NCBI GenBank assembly: GCA_963826515.1 | Contig: CAWGXI010000010.1 | Span: forward strand, 682,001-746,000 | DNA from: DATFVJ01 sp963826515 | Lineage (GTDB): Bacteria > Actinomycetota > Actinomycetes > Streptosporangiales > Streptosporangiaceae | Direction: 5' to 3' | DNA length: 64,000 nt | Shown: positions 26,787 through 36,175 of the stretch, piece after piece | Layout: each line of letters begins with the position of its first letter | Numbering within the stretch: position 1 is the first letter of the stretch | The notes under the pieces: generated by a model | Told to the model about the DNA's origin: nothing | Seen by the model: only the letters and a program-made list of their open reading frames with translations | Database searches by the model: none | Made by a program: the position numbers and the translations under genes

Positions 26787-26865
26787 GTGCCGTTGATCGG
26801 CCATGTGCTGGCCGCGGCCGGTGCGGAGGTGCACCTGGCGTACCCGCTGGGGGTGAAAGCCTTCT
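26787..26865 (+). mobile_element. IS110-like transposase, N-terminal-domain scrap
   Basis: VPLIGHVLAAAGAEVHLAYP, then LGVKAF, is the RuvC-like domain stretch LADxLAxAGAEVHLAHPLGVKAF of IS110 transposases. It has no start and breaks off directly afterwards. Confidence 0.5.
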
Positions 26866-26943
26866 CCTGCCACCCGGCTGCTTTTGCTGTCGGGGAGGGG
26901 GTGGACATCTCCTCCCCCGGCCCCGAACGCCATCTGCTAAAGG

Positions 26944-27080
26944 ATGGTCGGCACCCTGCGCCGCGAGCTGCTCGACCGGCTGCTGATCGTCAATGAGCAC
27001 GATCTGCGACGAGTGCTGACCGACTTACCTGCGCCACTACGACACAGCCCGACCGCACCGCCGCACCCGAGTGCAAGCAA
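26944..27080 (+). mobile_element. Integrase-core (rve) transposase, C-terminal scrap
   Basis: MVGTLRRELLDRLLIVNEHD, then LRRVLT, with a frameshift leading to YLRHYDTARPHR, is the conserved tail of rve-type transposases (GTLRRELLDRVLIVNEHHLR ... YLRHYNTARPHR). Only about 40 residues remain. Confidence 0.55.
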
Positions 27081-27210
27081 ACAGGTTGTCACTCGTTACC
27101 AATATCTTCGACGCCGCTGTGGCGGCGTGACACGCCCCGGGAGGTCAGTGGACTGCGCCACGCGATCAGAGGTGCCCGTGCGCGCCCCGCACACGGGCAG
27201 GCACCGGGGC

Positions 27211-27948
27211 CTACTGGTCGGCGCGGTGATCGCAGCTGGCGGCGGCATCAACCGCCGAGTCCACGATCGCTTCAAGTCGGCGGCTGTGCGCACCGCGCCA
27301 GTAAACATGGCCGCACGCCGCGCAGCGCGAAAAGGTTTGATAGGTGCGCCGTGTCCCCGGCATCAGCAGGCGTTCCACGTCGCGCTTGGGCGCCGCTGAC
27401 AGCGGCCCGTTGCACACCGTGCACCGGCTCCATGGCGCCAGCGGCGGGGCGAACCTTTCCAGCACGTCGCGGAGCTGCTCGTCCGGGCGCGCGCCCCGCA
27501 CATACGCTCCCAGCCATAGTTTCCTGCGGCGCAGCAGCCCGCGGTCTTGGGTCAGCAGCACCCGAAGCCCGCCGTTCGCCTGCTCGATCAGAGCGTCGTC
27601 GTCAAGATCGTTACGGTAGGCGGCATCGACACCCACAAGCCGCAGCCGGCGGGCCAGCGTTCCGAGGTGGACGTCCAGCACAAACCGTGCCGACGGCAGC
27701 CGCTGCGGGCGCCGCACGGCACGGACATCCACCACGTCACCGGCACCCGGCCGGTAGGACGGCGCCACCGGCTGACCGTTGGCGACTAGCCCGCCAACCT
27801 CCGGCAGCGGGACGCCAAGCGACTCGACCACGTGGCCAAGCGACGACGTCCCATCGCAGGCTGCCCGCACCCGCCCACCCCGATGTCCTGGGGCCAGGAA
27901 CAGCCGCAGCTCAGCCGCGAAACCGACCTCCACCTCCGGCCTGTCCAC
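27211..27948 (-). CDS. Mut7-C RNase-domain protein with ubiquitin-like N-terminus
   Basis: This 245-residue protein consists of an N-terminal ubiquitin-like/ThiS-type segment (VGFAAELRLFLAP, then VANGQPVAPSYRPGAGDVVDV) and a C-terminal Mut7-C domain: RFVLDVHLGTLARRLRLVGVD with the PIN-like Asp, YRNDLDDDALI, LLTQDRGLLRRR, and a zinc ribbon (CTVCNGPL and CAACGHVYWRG). Mut7-C domains are PIN-fold RNases; the fused ubiquitin-like part is common in bacteria. The GTG at 27948 has a purine-rich leader (TGAGGGG). Intact. Its RNA target is unknown. Confidence 0.9.
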   Translation of the reverse strand: MDRPEVEVGFAAELRLFLAPGHRGGRVRAACDGTSSLGHVVESLGVPLPEVGGLVANGQPVAPSYRPGAGDVVDVRAVRRPQRLPSARFVLDVHLGTLARRLRLVGVDAAYRNDLDDDALIEQANGGLRVLLTQDRGLLRRRKLWLGAYVRGARPDEQLRDVLERFAPPLAPWSRCTVCNGPLSAAPKRDVERLLMPGTRRTYQTFSRCAACGHVYWRGAHSRRLEAIVDSAVDAAASCDHRADQ

Positions 27949-28254
27949 CCCCTCAGCATGCCAGCGACCGGCCGCAGGCAGCCGATCACCGCGTCCGGCA
28001 TCGGTCGCCAGCCCGCGCCTCAGCTGCCGTGCTGACGCTCGCCTGAAATTCCGTCCCCGCCTTGCACCTTCCAGCGCGTCACAGATGATCTTCTTACGGA
28101 TCAGCGGATCAGCAGGCCGGGTTGCCGAGTCTAGCCGCAGTCGATCAAGGCGGCGCCTGCGGCGCGATCGACCGCCCGGTCAGCAGCTCGGCGACGGACA
28201 CGCCGACATCACCACTGCCGAGACCGTCGAGTTCTCCCCGGGTGGCAATCCCGG

Positions 28255-28610
28255 TCAGCCAGTGACTTGGAGGTTGTCGCGAATGTCGATTACCCCGATG
28301 ACCATCCACGCGGCGTCGACGACTGCGTCGTGTTCGGCCCAGGTGCGGACATGGCCGGTCAGGGTGATGACGTTGTCTTGGTGTCCGCGCTCACGTCACT
28401 GTCGTCGGGGACAAGCGCAGAGCGGTCCAGGGCCTCCCGGATGTGCAGGTCGACGTCGACCGGGTCGGCAGCGTAGGCGATATCGATGTCGTTCCCGACG
28501 TTGCGGACACCGGTCAGACCGGCAACGGTCGCCTCGGCGGCACGCTCCGTGCCGTAGGACACGGTCCCGGTCAGGGTGACGCAGTTCCTGCTCGGTGAAG
28601 TCGTGATCCG
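28255..28610 (-). pseudogene. BON-domain protein, frameshifted
   Basis: Joined frames give VTLTGTVSYGTERAAEATVA, VRNVGNDIDIAY, then DVDLHIREALDRSALVPDD and, after a frame change near 28380, NVITLTGHVRTWAEHDAVVD and VIGVIDIRDNLQV before the stop at 28255. These are two successive BON (OsmY-like, transport-associated) domains. A second frameshift lies near 28575, before the first domain. It is broken in at least two places. Confidence 0.65.
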
Positions 28611-28867
28611 CCTTGGCCTGCTGGAATGCCGCCCGCGCCGATGACCCGCCCGCCGATGCCCTGATTACGGTATGCCGCCAAGAACGACCGCGTTGCCGAG
28701 CACCCCGAGCGGGCCGCGCGCCGGGTCGCGGCCGGTGGCATCACCTTCACCGGCTTCTGCCAGGCATTGTCAGGTGGTCGGCGTAATGAGAGGATCCGCT
28801 CGGAAAGATCGCTAAGTGGTTAGCCCCGCAAGTAACTGGGGGGGTTGACGGCTGCGGGGTCTGTGGT

Positions 28868-29465
28868 CTAACCGTTGCCGTCGGCGACATGTACCGTGCA
28901 CGCGGTGTCGAGGGTTTCTTCGAGGGTTCCGACGGGCGATCCGGTGAACAGAACGGCGGCGTCGTAGCCGCCGTGGGCGGCCGAAAAGATCGCGAAGCCG
29001 AAGGAATGCGCGGAGAATGGCACGTTGCCGGGTGTCTCGCCGAGGCCGAGGTCGCGGCAGGCGTCAATGAAGAACAGCTGCTCCTTGGGACCCGCGAACC
29101 GCAGCCGGCTGCACAGGTCGTCGAAGTTGATCAGCTTGTAGCCGTCGGCCGCAAGGTCGGCCACATCCGAGGGGACCAGGGGCAGTGCAAAGCACAGAAC
29201 CGGCGGCATCGGCGGGGGCCATCATCCCGTGGCCGGAGAAGTAGAAATAGAGCCGATCGACCCCGGCACCGTTGTCGTAGAGGTTCTTCAGCGCCACGCC
29301 GATACCTGCGCGATCGGCGGCGGCGTCGGTCAGCAGGACGATGTGCTCTGGCCGCACGAGACCGAGGCTGCGGAGGCGGTCGCGGAACGCTTCGGCGTCG
29401 CGCACGGCGCTGGTGAGCGGCTGGTCGGCGTACCGATCGATGCCTATTACGATCGCTCGAGCGCT
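28868..29465 (-). pseudogene. Caspase-like (C14) protease domain, frameshifted and without clear start
   Basis: Two frames together give a caspase fold: RAIVIGIDRYADQPLTSAVR, DAEAFRDRLRSLG, LYFYFSGHGMM (catalytic His), then after a frameshift near 29200 LCFALPLVPSD, LINFDDLCSRLRFAG, LFFIDACRDLG (catalytic Cys) and FSAAHGGYDAAVLFTG. A stop lies just upstream of RAIVIGI and no usual start codon precedes it. Bacterial caspase-like proteins often act in conflict or cell-death systems with fused effector-associated domains; none is visible here. The dyad is intact but the reading frame is not. Confidence 0.72.
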
Positions 29466-29503
29466 AGGTTAGGGATCCGGAGCTATCGACGCACTGGACC
29501 GCC

Positions 29504-29833
29504 TTGAAAGAGGACACCGCCATCCTTGCGGACACGGTGTACTCCAAGAAGAGGATCCAGGTTCACGTGGGACCCGCCACCACTGTAGATGGGCAAATCG
29601 ATCTGATCGCGCGTCTTGACACCGGCAAGACATCCATCGTGAAGTTCAGTCCTCGAAGCGCGGCCAAGCCGAAGATGTCACCCGGGATCAGCTGCACGTG
29701 GACGCACTGGGCTCCCAACCAGGAACTCACGGGTGAGGGCGCTGACCTCATCGAGGTGCTCAGCCTGGATAGCCCTGCGCGAGAACGACCTGCCGAGGCA
29801 CCCTTCTTGGTGCACAGCATACGACCGTTGTGA
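29504..29833 (+). CDS. Hypothetical protein, divergent from the caspase fragment
   Basis: The 109-residue frame (MKEDTAILADTVYSKKRIQV, from a TTG) has a composition unlike the shadows around it, richer in Lys, Ile and Thr, and a plausible beta-rich sequence (VHVGPATTVDGQIDLIARLD). No family is recognised. The weak start and lower GC make it either a transferred small gene or a fragment. Confidence 0.35.
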   Translation: MKEDTAILADTVYSKKRIQVHVGPATTVDGQIDLIARLDTGKTSIVKFSPRSAAKPKMSPGISCTWTHWAPNQELTGEGADLIEVLSLDSPARERPAEAPFLVHSIRPL

Positions 29834-29983
29834 CCTCGTCGCCCTGTGCCGCGTGCATCCCGAGCCAGGTGTGCGCCGATGGGTGCTCGACCTGGCGCAG
29901 CTCTGGTGGCGGCCACCCTCATCCGCCGCACCCCCACCGCCCGGCGGCGTCAGCCGCCGCGTCGCCGGGCCAGCCAGACGCAC

Positions 29984-30247
29984 TCACGAGATGATCTTGA
30001 TGCCAACTAGCAACGGCCGCTCGGTTTGCCGCACGTCGGATGCCACCGCCGCCCAGTAGTGCCGGGCGTTCTCCCACACCGCCATCTCGTCAAGCGAGCT
30101 CAGGCCTTCCAACCTGTCGCCGGGAGCCCAGATCCCGCTCACCGGAACGATGACCGCGACGTCAGTGAGCGGCACCTCACGGACGGCTGCCTGGAGCAGG
30201 AAAGCCTTGAGTGGCTGGCGCTGCGAGTGATTGTCCTCGCAGGTCAT
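29984..30247 (-). CDS. Hypothetical protein, possibly a fragment
   Basis: The 87-residue frame from ATG 30247 (MTCEDNHSQRQPLKAFLLQA, then VIVPVSGIWAPGDRLEGLSS) is protein-like, with LLVGIKIIS at its end. A neighbouring frame just upstream (LTQAEAFLVESAAIDMLGVG) is also protein-like, so a larger gene may have been frameshifted. No family is recognised. Confidence 0.35.
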   Translation of the reverse strand: MTCEDNHSQRQPLKAFLLQAAVREVPLTDVAVIVPVSGIWAPGDRLEGLSSLDEMAVWENARHYWAAVASDVRQTERPLLVGIKIIS

Positions 30248-30410
30248 TCGTCAGGTTCCCCACGCCGAGCATGTCGATCGCCGCCGATTCGACCAGGAAT
30301 GCCTCGGCCTGGGTCAGCCTCAGATGGGGCCACACCATCCGCCGCTGCCGCGGCGCGGAGCGCTTCGGCCGCAGCTTCCCCGATGATCGCGTCGAGTTCA
30401 GCCGGCGAGC

Positions 30411-30920
30411 GCGCTGATCGAGTATCAGACCGGATCCAGCGACCTGCGCCGCCCCGTGCTGGCGATAGCGCGCGACCTGGCTGACGCCGGACTCGATGTC
30501 TCGGCGCTGCCCAAGTTCGGTGAGGTCTGCGCGAGGGTCGACCGTGTCCCTAGCGTGCGCTACCGCAGCACCTCCGAACTGCTGCCGAGCCTGGCCGCCG
30601 ACGCGACCAGGCGGTAGCGGCCCTCGCCGAGATGGTCCGTGTTGGAGAACGCCGACGGCTGCGGCGGGAAGCGCGCCACGGCCGAGTCGCTGCTGCAGGC
30701 TGCCACCGTCGGCCAGGAGTTCCACGACGAGATCACCGGCGCCGACGGAACCATTACATTGTTCACCCTCGACGGGGGCCCGATGCTCGGCCTGCGCGAA
30801 CGCACCAACCTCGGCACGGACGCCAGCCCGCCGCCCGGCTCAACCGAGTTCAGCCTGGCCGGCTGGTCACCACAGCGGTCGCGTTTGAGCCCGCGATCCT
30901 TGACCTCCAGCCAGCGCTGA
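30411..30920 (+). pseudogene. Unidentified protein gene with stop and frameshifts
   Basis: One frame reads LIEYQTGSSDLRRPVLAIAR, DVSALPKFGEVCARVDRVP, then stops at 30615-30617. A second frame continues AVAALAEMVRV, and the first frame resumes ATAESLLQAATVGQEFHDEI and DGTITLFTLDGGPMLGL. The pieces look like one coding sequence broken twice. I do not recognise the family. Confidence 0.4.
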
Positions 30921-31051
30921 TGCGGTGGCCGAGCTTGAGGAGCTCAAGCTTCTCGGCTTCCTCGGCCGCCATCCGACGATGCACCTGTCGTGTTCTCAGG
31001 TACATTCCCGCGTCGCAATTACTGGCCGGGCGATGGCGGGCGGCGCTATCG

Positions 31052-31586
31052 TCACGACGTCTGGGTGATGTCGGCGGACGTGATCACGCCTGCAATGACC
31101 GTGTAGGTCCCTTCGTATGTCTTGACGGTGCCGTCGTCCTGCGTCGCCACCAGGCCGGCGTCGACGGTGGTCGCGTTGAACTGGCTCTCGGTGGCGAGGG
31201 TGATGCTGGCAGTTGTGCCGTAGCCAGCGACCCAGGACGCGTAGGTCTGCCCGTTCTGGGCCGCGATGTTATCCCCACCAAGGGCCCAGGCGTCGGCGTA
31301 GTCCTGGTTGGTGATGTCCTGGTAGAACTGCGTGACCACGGCATCCGCGTTGGCGAACTGCGGCTGAGCAGGTGCCGGTGCAGGAGCCGGGGCCGCCGGT
31401 GTGGCCGTTACGATCTTCGGCTTAGCTGTCTTGGTGACTGTGACCTTCGGAGCCCGGCTTAGCCTGGGTCACGGTCACCGTCGGAGCCTGGCTGCTCTGT
31501 GCCGCGCTAGTGACCGCGCGAGTGGTGCCACACCCCGCCAGCGCGAGGGCCGCCACGGATGCCGCGACGACGACAGCGATCTTCAT
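31052..31586 (-). pseudogene. Secreted lipoprotein with single-base frameshift
   Basis: The ATG at 31586 starts MKIAVVVAASVAALALAGCG, a lipoprotein signal with lipobox ALAGC, then SSQAPTVTVTQAKPG. The frame then stops in HSHQDS, while the next frame continues TVTKTAKPKIVTATPAAPA, an Ala/Pro linker, and QFYQDITNQDYADAWALG with a compact domain (DUF4878-like: VVTQFYQDI, then YEGTYTVIAGVITSADI). One base inserted or lost near 31455 explains the break. Such proteins are surface lipoproteins of unknown function. Confidence 0.65.
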
Positions 31587-31865
31587 TAGGGTTCATCTCT
31601 CCCCCACTGGTGGCCGGTCAAGATCCCCTGAATGGAGATCCCCCCTTGCTGCAGCGCAGCTCCCACTGGGCATCGAGAGGCGGGAGCTGCCCGCCGTCTC
31701 CACTGAGCGCTGCCCCCAGATGCCCGGCTAGGGGCCAGACGTCCCTGTCGGTACGCGAATGGTCACCGTATGCAGCTTCCTGACAAGTAGTTCGGTAGCG
31801 ACTACAGCGGACGGAGCGTCGGCGAGGACAGTCGCTGAGGGGAGCAGAGATCCATGGGAGGCACC

Positions 31866-32061
31866 CGCTGGCATGCCCGACATGATCACCGATCTGCCAG
31901 GAGTTTTTCCGCCCCACATCGGCCAACAGCCCGCGGATCAGATCAGTAAAGGCGCTCCGGGGTTCCGGGCGGGTGAACAACGGGCCCGCGACCTGTGAGG
32001 TCAGCACCTCCAGCTCAGCGTCCCAGCCCACCAGGTCAGCGTAGGTGATCGGCGAAGTCAC
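31866..32061 (-). mobile_element. IS701-family transposase, N-terminal scrap
   Basis: LTSQVAGPLFTRPEPRSAFT, DLIRGLLADVGRKNSWQIGD and HVGHA match the N-terminus of IS701 transposases (LFxRPEPRxRAxxYLRGLLAxVxRKNxWQxAEHAG). The frame degenerates afterwards and no DDE part is present. Confidence 0.65.
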
Positions 32062-32241
32062 ACGGGATCATCGGACCATCCCCGATCTTCGTTACCAAGA
32101 TCTGCGAATGTAATACATGGGTGTCGTGCTCCTTGTCGCTGCTGCTCTAAGCTTCGCCGTCTCGGGACAGAGCCGCTGGTGCAACACCTGTGGCGCGACT
32201 ACCCGATGTTGATCAATCGCTGACCTGGCCAAATCAGGAAG

Positions 32242-32472
32242 ATGCCCAGTTCGCCCCGATATGCACCCCCGCAGAAGCTACGCGACGTGGTCTGGCGCGA
32301 GGACAAATCCCTCATCCGGACCAGGAACGCCCCCCAGGAGATGTCCGCCCTCATCAACCTCGTCATCACCCTCTTCCGGCTACAAGGAGTAACCAAGATC
32401 ACCGGCGAGACGCGCCGCAACGCCCAGAACCCACGCCTGCCACTCCAGCTGCTAGCCCTCCGGCCAGGCTAA
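32242..32472 (+). mobile_element. ISAs1-family transposase, C-terminal scrap
   Basis: VVWREDKSLIRTRNAPQEMS, then ALINLVITLFRLQGVTKITG, matches the end of ISAs1 transposases (EDRSLIRTGxAPQVMAxLRNxxIxLLRLxGxxNIAxATR). Stop at 32470-32472 is probably native. The upstream catalytic part is missing. Confidence 0.65.
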
Positions 32473-32619
32473 ACACGCCCCACGACTTTGACGAATCCCT
32501 GGGGCATTCAGCGGTTCGGATCCGGACGCGGTTGGCCGCCCAGATCAGGTCCTTCTGGCGTGCGGGCGAGCAGTCGCGAGGGTTTCGGGTCGACCGCTCA
32601 TGCCGAGATGAGTGAATCG

Positions 32620-33684
32620 TCACTCCGGCAGGCCAAGAATACTTGCAGACGTAGTTTCATCGAGAGTAGAGCGATGCGTCCAAAGGCGCTCAAACTCCCG
32701 AGAGAACCAGCTAGCTAGCACAGCACCATCTGTTTCATCAGTGCGTCCGAGAATAACCGCATTATCATGGCCCCATACCTCGACGCTGCCTGGGTCGAAT
32801 GCATCTATGCGCTTGTTGTCTCGATGCGTATACCATCCTAATATGACTAGTTCTCCAATGATCCGACCGCGCAATGAGGGCGGCACGCTGTAGAGTCGCA
32901 TTCTCAATCCGTCATAGTCGCTGAAGTCAATGTGCAAGAGGTCAACAAGTGCGCGTCTCATTCTGGCTTCATGCCATCCCGAGACTCTCTCAGGGTTGGC
33001 GGCGAGCAAATGGATACGGGCGTCGATGTCACGTAGGGCACGCAAGATTGAGCCCGTCGTGGCCGTGCTGAACTCTAGCATTGCCGCTTTCCGCGGCCGT
33101 TCCTTGCGGATATGTTCGATTGTAAGAGTTTCAATATCATTCTGAGTGGCAAATGCCCATAGCCCAGGGTTGCGGTCAAACATAGATGGCGGGTGATTGC
33201 CTCGCGTCGCATTTACGATATGCTCGGCGACGCCTCGAAGAAGCCCGTCCTGCACATCATGACGAAAGTAATCCCAGCTTATGCTGAGCGCTGTAGCGGC
33301 CGCCTCCTGCCTCGCGGGCCAAGTCTTGCCGCGCGTGTGTCTGGTGAGACCGAACAGCGCTCGCAATGCCTGCGCCTCGCGTGCGCCTTCAGAGGGCGCC
33401 GGTACAGGTGAGATCAATGTTAGCGGAGAGGCAGTTAGGCCGATGTCGTCTACCGCGTCGACGATCGCCTGGATTAGGTACTCGTGCTGCGCCCTGGAGT
33501 CGCCGCCAGCTAGCTGAACTGGAGTTAGTCCCCGGAGGGTGGGTGAGCGCTCGAGTAGTCGCAGGCGGCGGCGTGGACTGTCGTTGTCATGTAGACCCGA
33601 CTTGGCGAACTCCCGCAGTTCCCGGGCCACGGCACCGATTAGGTCTGGGTCCACGCGGATCCTCCTGCTCTCCGTGCCCACCAT
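32620..33684 (-). CDS. Hypothetical protein with actinobacterial regulator-like N-terminal module
   Basis: This intact 354-residue protein stands out by lower GC than its neighbours. An N-terminal part (ALRALFGLTRHTRGKTWPARQEAAATALSI in two blocks, then SWDYFRHDVQDGLLRGVAEHIV) looks like the small helical module found at the start of several actinobacterial effector or regulator proteins. The C-terminal 180 residues (AMLEFSTATTGSILRALRDI, IHLLAANPERVSGWHEARM, VWGHDNAVILGRTDETDGAV) form an alpha/beta domain I cannot assign; it resembles PLD-like phosphodiesterase folds in strand order but lacks HKD. Start ATG at 33684. Possible defence-related gene, by composition and context only. Confidence 0.65.
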   Translation of the reverse strand: MVGTESRRIRVDPDLIGAVARELREFAKSGLHDNDSPRRRLRLLERSPTLRGLTPVQLAGGDSRAQHEYLIQAIVDAVDDIGLTASPLTLISPVPAPSEGAREAQALRALFGLTRHTRGKTWPARQEAAATALSISWDYFRHDVQDGLLRGVAEHIVNATRGNHPPSMFDRNPGLWAFATQNDIETLTIEHIRKERPRKAAMLEFSTATTGSILRALRDIDARIHLLAANPERVSGWHEARMRRALVDLLHIDFSDYDGLRMRLYSVPPSLRGRIIGELVILGWYTHRDNKRIDAFDPGSVEVWGHDNAVILGRTDETDGAVLASWFSREFERLWTHRSTLDETTSASILGLPE

Positions 33685-33839
33685 ATGCCGTCTAGTTTAT
33701 TGATCAAGAGTGACCGTCTCTCCAATCCACCGCCAGGATGGACCCATACTGCCGTCAGATCTTGGCCAGATATGGCCCACAAACCTCATGAGAGAAGGGA
33801 GATAATTAGAAACTAAGAAGCGCTGGAGAGGTGATAAGG

Positions 33840-33992
33840 ATGCACGCGATCAATGCGGAGCTGATCTGGATATTCATCAGCGCGATCGTACTAGTACGTT
33901 TCTGGCGGATCGTCCTCATTCTGTTCCTGTGCGTAATGGTCGCCATGGTGCTGCTCGGCTTGGCAACGGCTCTGAGCTACATTGGGCACTGA
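33840..33992 (+). CDS. 50-residue membrane microprotein
   Basis: The ATG at 33840 follows GGAGAGGTGATAAGG, a good ribosome site. The product MHAINAELIWIFISAIVLVR, FWRIVLILFLCVMVAMVLLG, LATALSYIGH has two closely spaced hydrophobic helices around a basic FWR turn. Small actinobacterial proteins of this layout are common but uncharacterised. A 9-bp hairpin lies 93 bp downstream. It is intact and differs in base use from the surrounding debris. Confidence 0.6.
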   Translation: MHAINAELIWIFISAIVLVRFWRIVLILFLCVMVAMVLLGLATALSYIGH

Positions 33993-34084
33993 CAAGCCCG
34001 AATGATGGCCATCGATTTTAGCTAGAGGTCTCGAGTTTCTCATAGATCGTCCCACACAAGGCAATGCCACTTAGCCTATCTGAC

Positions 34085-34111
34085 CACCGCGGTGGCGAAG
34101 GAACCGCGGTG
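34085..34111 (+). terminator. Hairpin downstream of the microprotein gene
   Basis: CACCGCGGT (34085-34093) pairs with ACCGCGGTG (34103-34111) across a 9-base loop. It is followed by CTCTCTCCC rather than a clean T-run, as is usual for high-GC terminators. Confidence 0.45.
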
Positions 34112-34146
34112 CTCTCTCCCAACGTCTGCTGGCGTGGAGCTAGCTA

Positions 34147-35293
34147 GTGTAGTGTCTCGCAATTGACTTCGCGGTTGTGGTACCATGGCTTATGAATCAT
34201 CCAGCTGCCGCCCTGGCGCTCACCGAAGGCCAGCGACGCGCCCTCGAGATCATCGCAAAGTCCGCCACCGCGCCGCACCGTGATGTGGTCCGGGCGCGGG
34301 CTCTGCTGCTGGCGGCCGATGGGGTGGCGAACACCCGGATCGCGGAGCGGGCCGGGGTGTCGGTCATGACGGTGCGGGCCTGGCGGGAGCGGTTCGCCAC
34401 CGACGGTCTGGCGAAGTTCGGCCGGGTGCGGGAGGGCCGGGGCCGCAAGGTGTCGATCCCGGCGGAGAAGGTCGAGGCGATCGTGCACGCCACCTTGCAC
34501 GAAAAGCCGCCCGGCGAGACGCACTGGAGCTGCCGGAGCATGGCGAAAGCGCAGGGGGTGAGCAAGGCGACGGTGCAGCGGATCTGGAAGGCCCGCGGCC
34601 TGCAGCCACACCGGGTGGAGACGTTCAAGCTGCCGGACGGCAAGCGGTTCGAGGACAAGCTGGCCGGCGTGGCCGGCCTGTACCTGAACCCGCCCGAGCA
34701 GGCAGTCGTGCTGTGCATGGACGAAAAGTCCCAGATCCAGGCGCTGGACCGGACCCAGCCGACCCTGCCGATGAAGAAGGGCCGGGCTGGCACCATGACC
34801 CACGACTACAAGCGCAACGGCACCACCACCTTGTTTGCCGCGCTTAACGTGCTCACCGGCACGGTGATCGGCCAGTGCCTGCCCCGCCACCGGCACGGCG
34901 AGTTCCTGAAGTTCCTGCGCGCCATCGACCGGCAGGTTCCCAATGGCCTGCAGATCCACATGATCCTGGACAACTACGGCACCCACAAGCACGCCAACGT
35001 CCAGGCGTGGCTGGCAAAGCACCCCCGCTTCCACCTGCACTTCACGCCGACGTCGAGTTCCTGGCTGAACCTCGTCGAGCGCTGGTTCCGTAACCTCACC
35101 GACAAGGCGATCCGCCGCGGCGTGTTCAAGTCCGTGCCCGATCTCATAGCCGCCATCGAGGAATACCTCTCAGCCAGCAACGACGACCCCAAGCCATTCG
35201 TGTGGACCGCCACCGCCGAGGACATCCTGGCGAAGGTCCGGCGCGGGCGAGTCACCCTCAAGGAACTAGCAAGCTAATAGAGAGACACTACAC
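34147..35293 (+). mobile_element. IS630-family element, complete
   Basis: Perfect 12-bp inverted ends GTGTAGTGTCTC (34147-34158) and GAGACACTACAC (35282-35293) are flanked by TA on each side (34145-34146 and 35294-35295). Length 1147 bp with one intact transposase. It differs in ends and sequence from the IS630 at 21101-23313. GCGTGGAGCT occurs on both outer flanks, an unexplained 10-bp repetition. Confidence 0.9.
34192..35277 (+). CDS. IS630-family transposase
   Basis: From the ATG at 34192 (MNHPAAALALTEGQRRALEI) the product has 361 residues. It carries N-terminal HTH (ANTRIAERAGVSVMTVRAWR), winged helix (SCRSMAKAQGVSKATVQRIW), and DDE residues in VVLCMDEKSQIQALDRT, MILDNYGTHKHANV and SSWLNLVERWFRNLT. 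A GTG five codons upstream is possible. It is a different subgroup from the first IS630, sharing for example PGETHWSCRSMA. Element and gene are intact, so it is potentially active. Confidence 0.93.
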   Translation: MNHPAAALALTEGQRRALEIIAKSATAPHRDVVRARALLLAADGVANTRIAERAGVSVMTVRAWRERFATDGLAKFGRVREGRGRKVSIPAEKVEAIVHATLHEKPPGETHWSCRSMAKAQGVSKATVQRIWKARGLQPHRVETFKLPDGKRFEDKLAGVAGLYLNPPEQAVVLCMDEKSQIQALDRTQPTLPMKKGRAGTMTHDYKRNGTTTLFAALNVLTGTVIGQCLPRHRHGEFLKFLRAIDRQVPNGLQIHMILDNYGTHKHANVQAWLAKHPRFHLHFTPTSSSWLNLVERWFRNLTDKAIRRGVFKSVPDLIAAIEEYLSASNDDPKPFVWTATAEDILAKVRRGRVTLKELAS

Positions 35294-35909
35294 TAGCGTG
35301 GAGCTGCCCGGGCGCTCACGGGACACGCCCACTAGTAACCATGTGCTCTCCTCCCGACGACCCTGAGCGTCCGCGGCCAGCATCGCCCGGGCCAGCGATG
35401 CCTGCAGCGCCAGCGCTAAAGGCGGCTAAAGGATCCGATAGGGCGACGCTGCGAGGCGCCGATCGCGCGGCAGGCCAAGGGCGCAGAACAGTCTGATCTG
35501 GGTGCGGACGGGCCCACGGCCCGCCCATGGCCGACGCGGTTCATATGCGCTCCGAATCGGCGTTCCGGATCAACCTCGACGAGTTGACCGACCGAATATG
35601 GGTCATGCTGCCTGTCCGTGGCCAAGAGTTGGTTGACGAAACCTATCCGCCTGATCTGGCGCATTTCGGGTCCGCAAGCATGGCGTTTCAGCAGGCCACC
35701 GGCGATTCTGCCCAGCCGATCTCGTGGATGCTGCAGGGAGATGGCGCTGATCTGCCGATCACCCCAGGACGTGACCACGACGCCGTGTGGCGGCGCGTTT
35801 TCGTCAGGACGTGGTCCCGTCGCCGCGTTGTTTGTGTCCGTTTCCCTGGTCTGGTCGGGGCGGACCGCCTGGTCGTGCGTGCGCAAGGCTTCTGTCGCGG
35901 CCAAAGCTG

Positions 35910-36024
35910 CTCAGCGTGATCTTGCGGTGGTTGCGCGCCCAGTTGCTGTGTTCTGGGTCGAGGCGGATCGCCTCGTCAAATGCGTCCAGGGTCTCGTGGT
36001 AACGGCCAAGGCCATGCAGGGCGG
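35910..36024 (-). pseudogene. TPR-repeat scrap
   Basis: The minus strand reads ALHGLGRYHETLDAFDEAIR, then LDPEHSNWARNHRKITL, one complete tetratricopeptide repeat (GLGRYxEALxAFDxAIRLDPxxxxAW) and the start of the next. There is no start codon and no further repeats. The stretch 35294-35909 before it holds no gene I can support. Confidence 0.5.
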
Positions 36025-36175
36025 CTAGGCCGGACCCGGAACGACTTACTCGGCAGTCACGCTATGTGACCAATCGACGCTGTCACCCGTGCGGTGTTAG
36101 AAGTGTGAGCAGAAAAGCGTCTCCATCAACCCGGTCCACGCGGCATGTCACCAACCCGTGATCATGCCTCTGACC

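Noticed and set aside
35527..35919. A 130-residue plus-strand frame (SAFRINLDELTDRIWVMLPV)
   Set aside because: It looks partly protein-like, but there is no ribosome site, no family and the end overlaps a TPR scrap on the other strand; not enough to call a gene.
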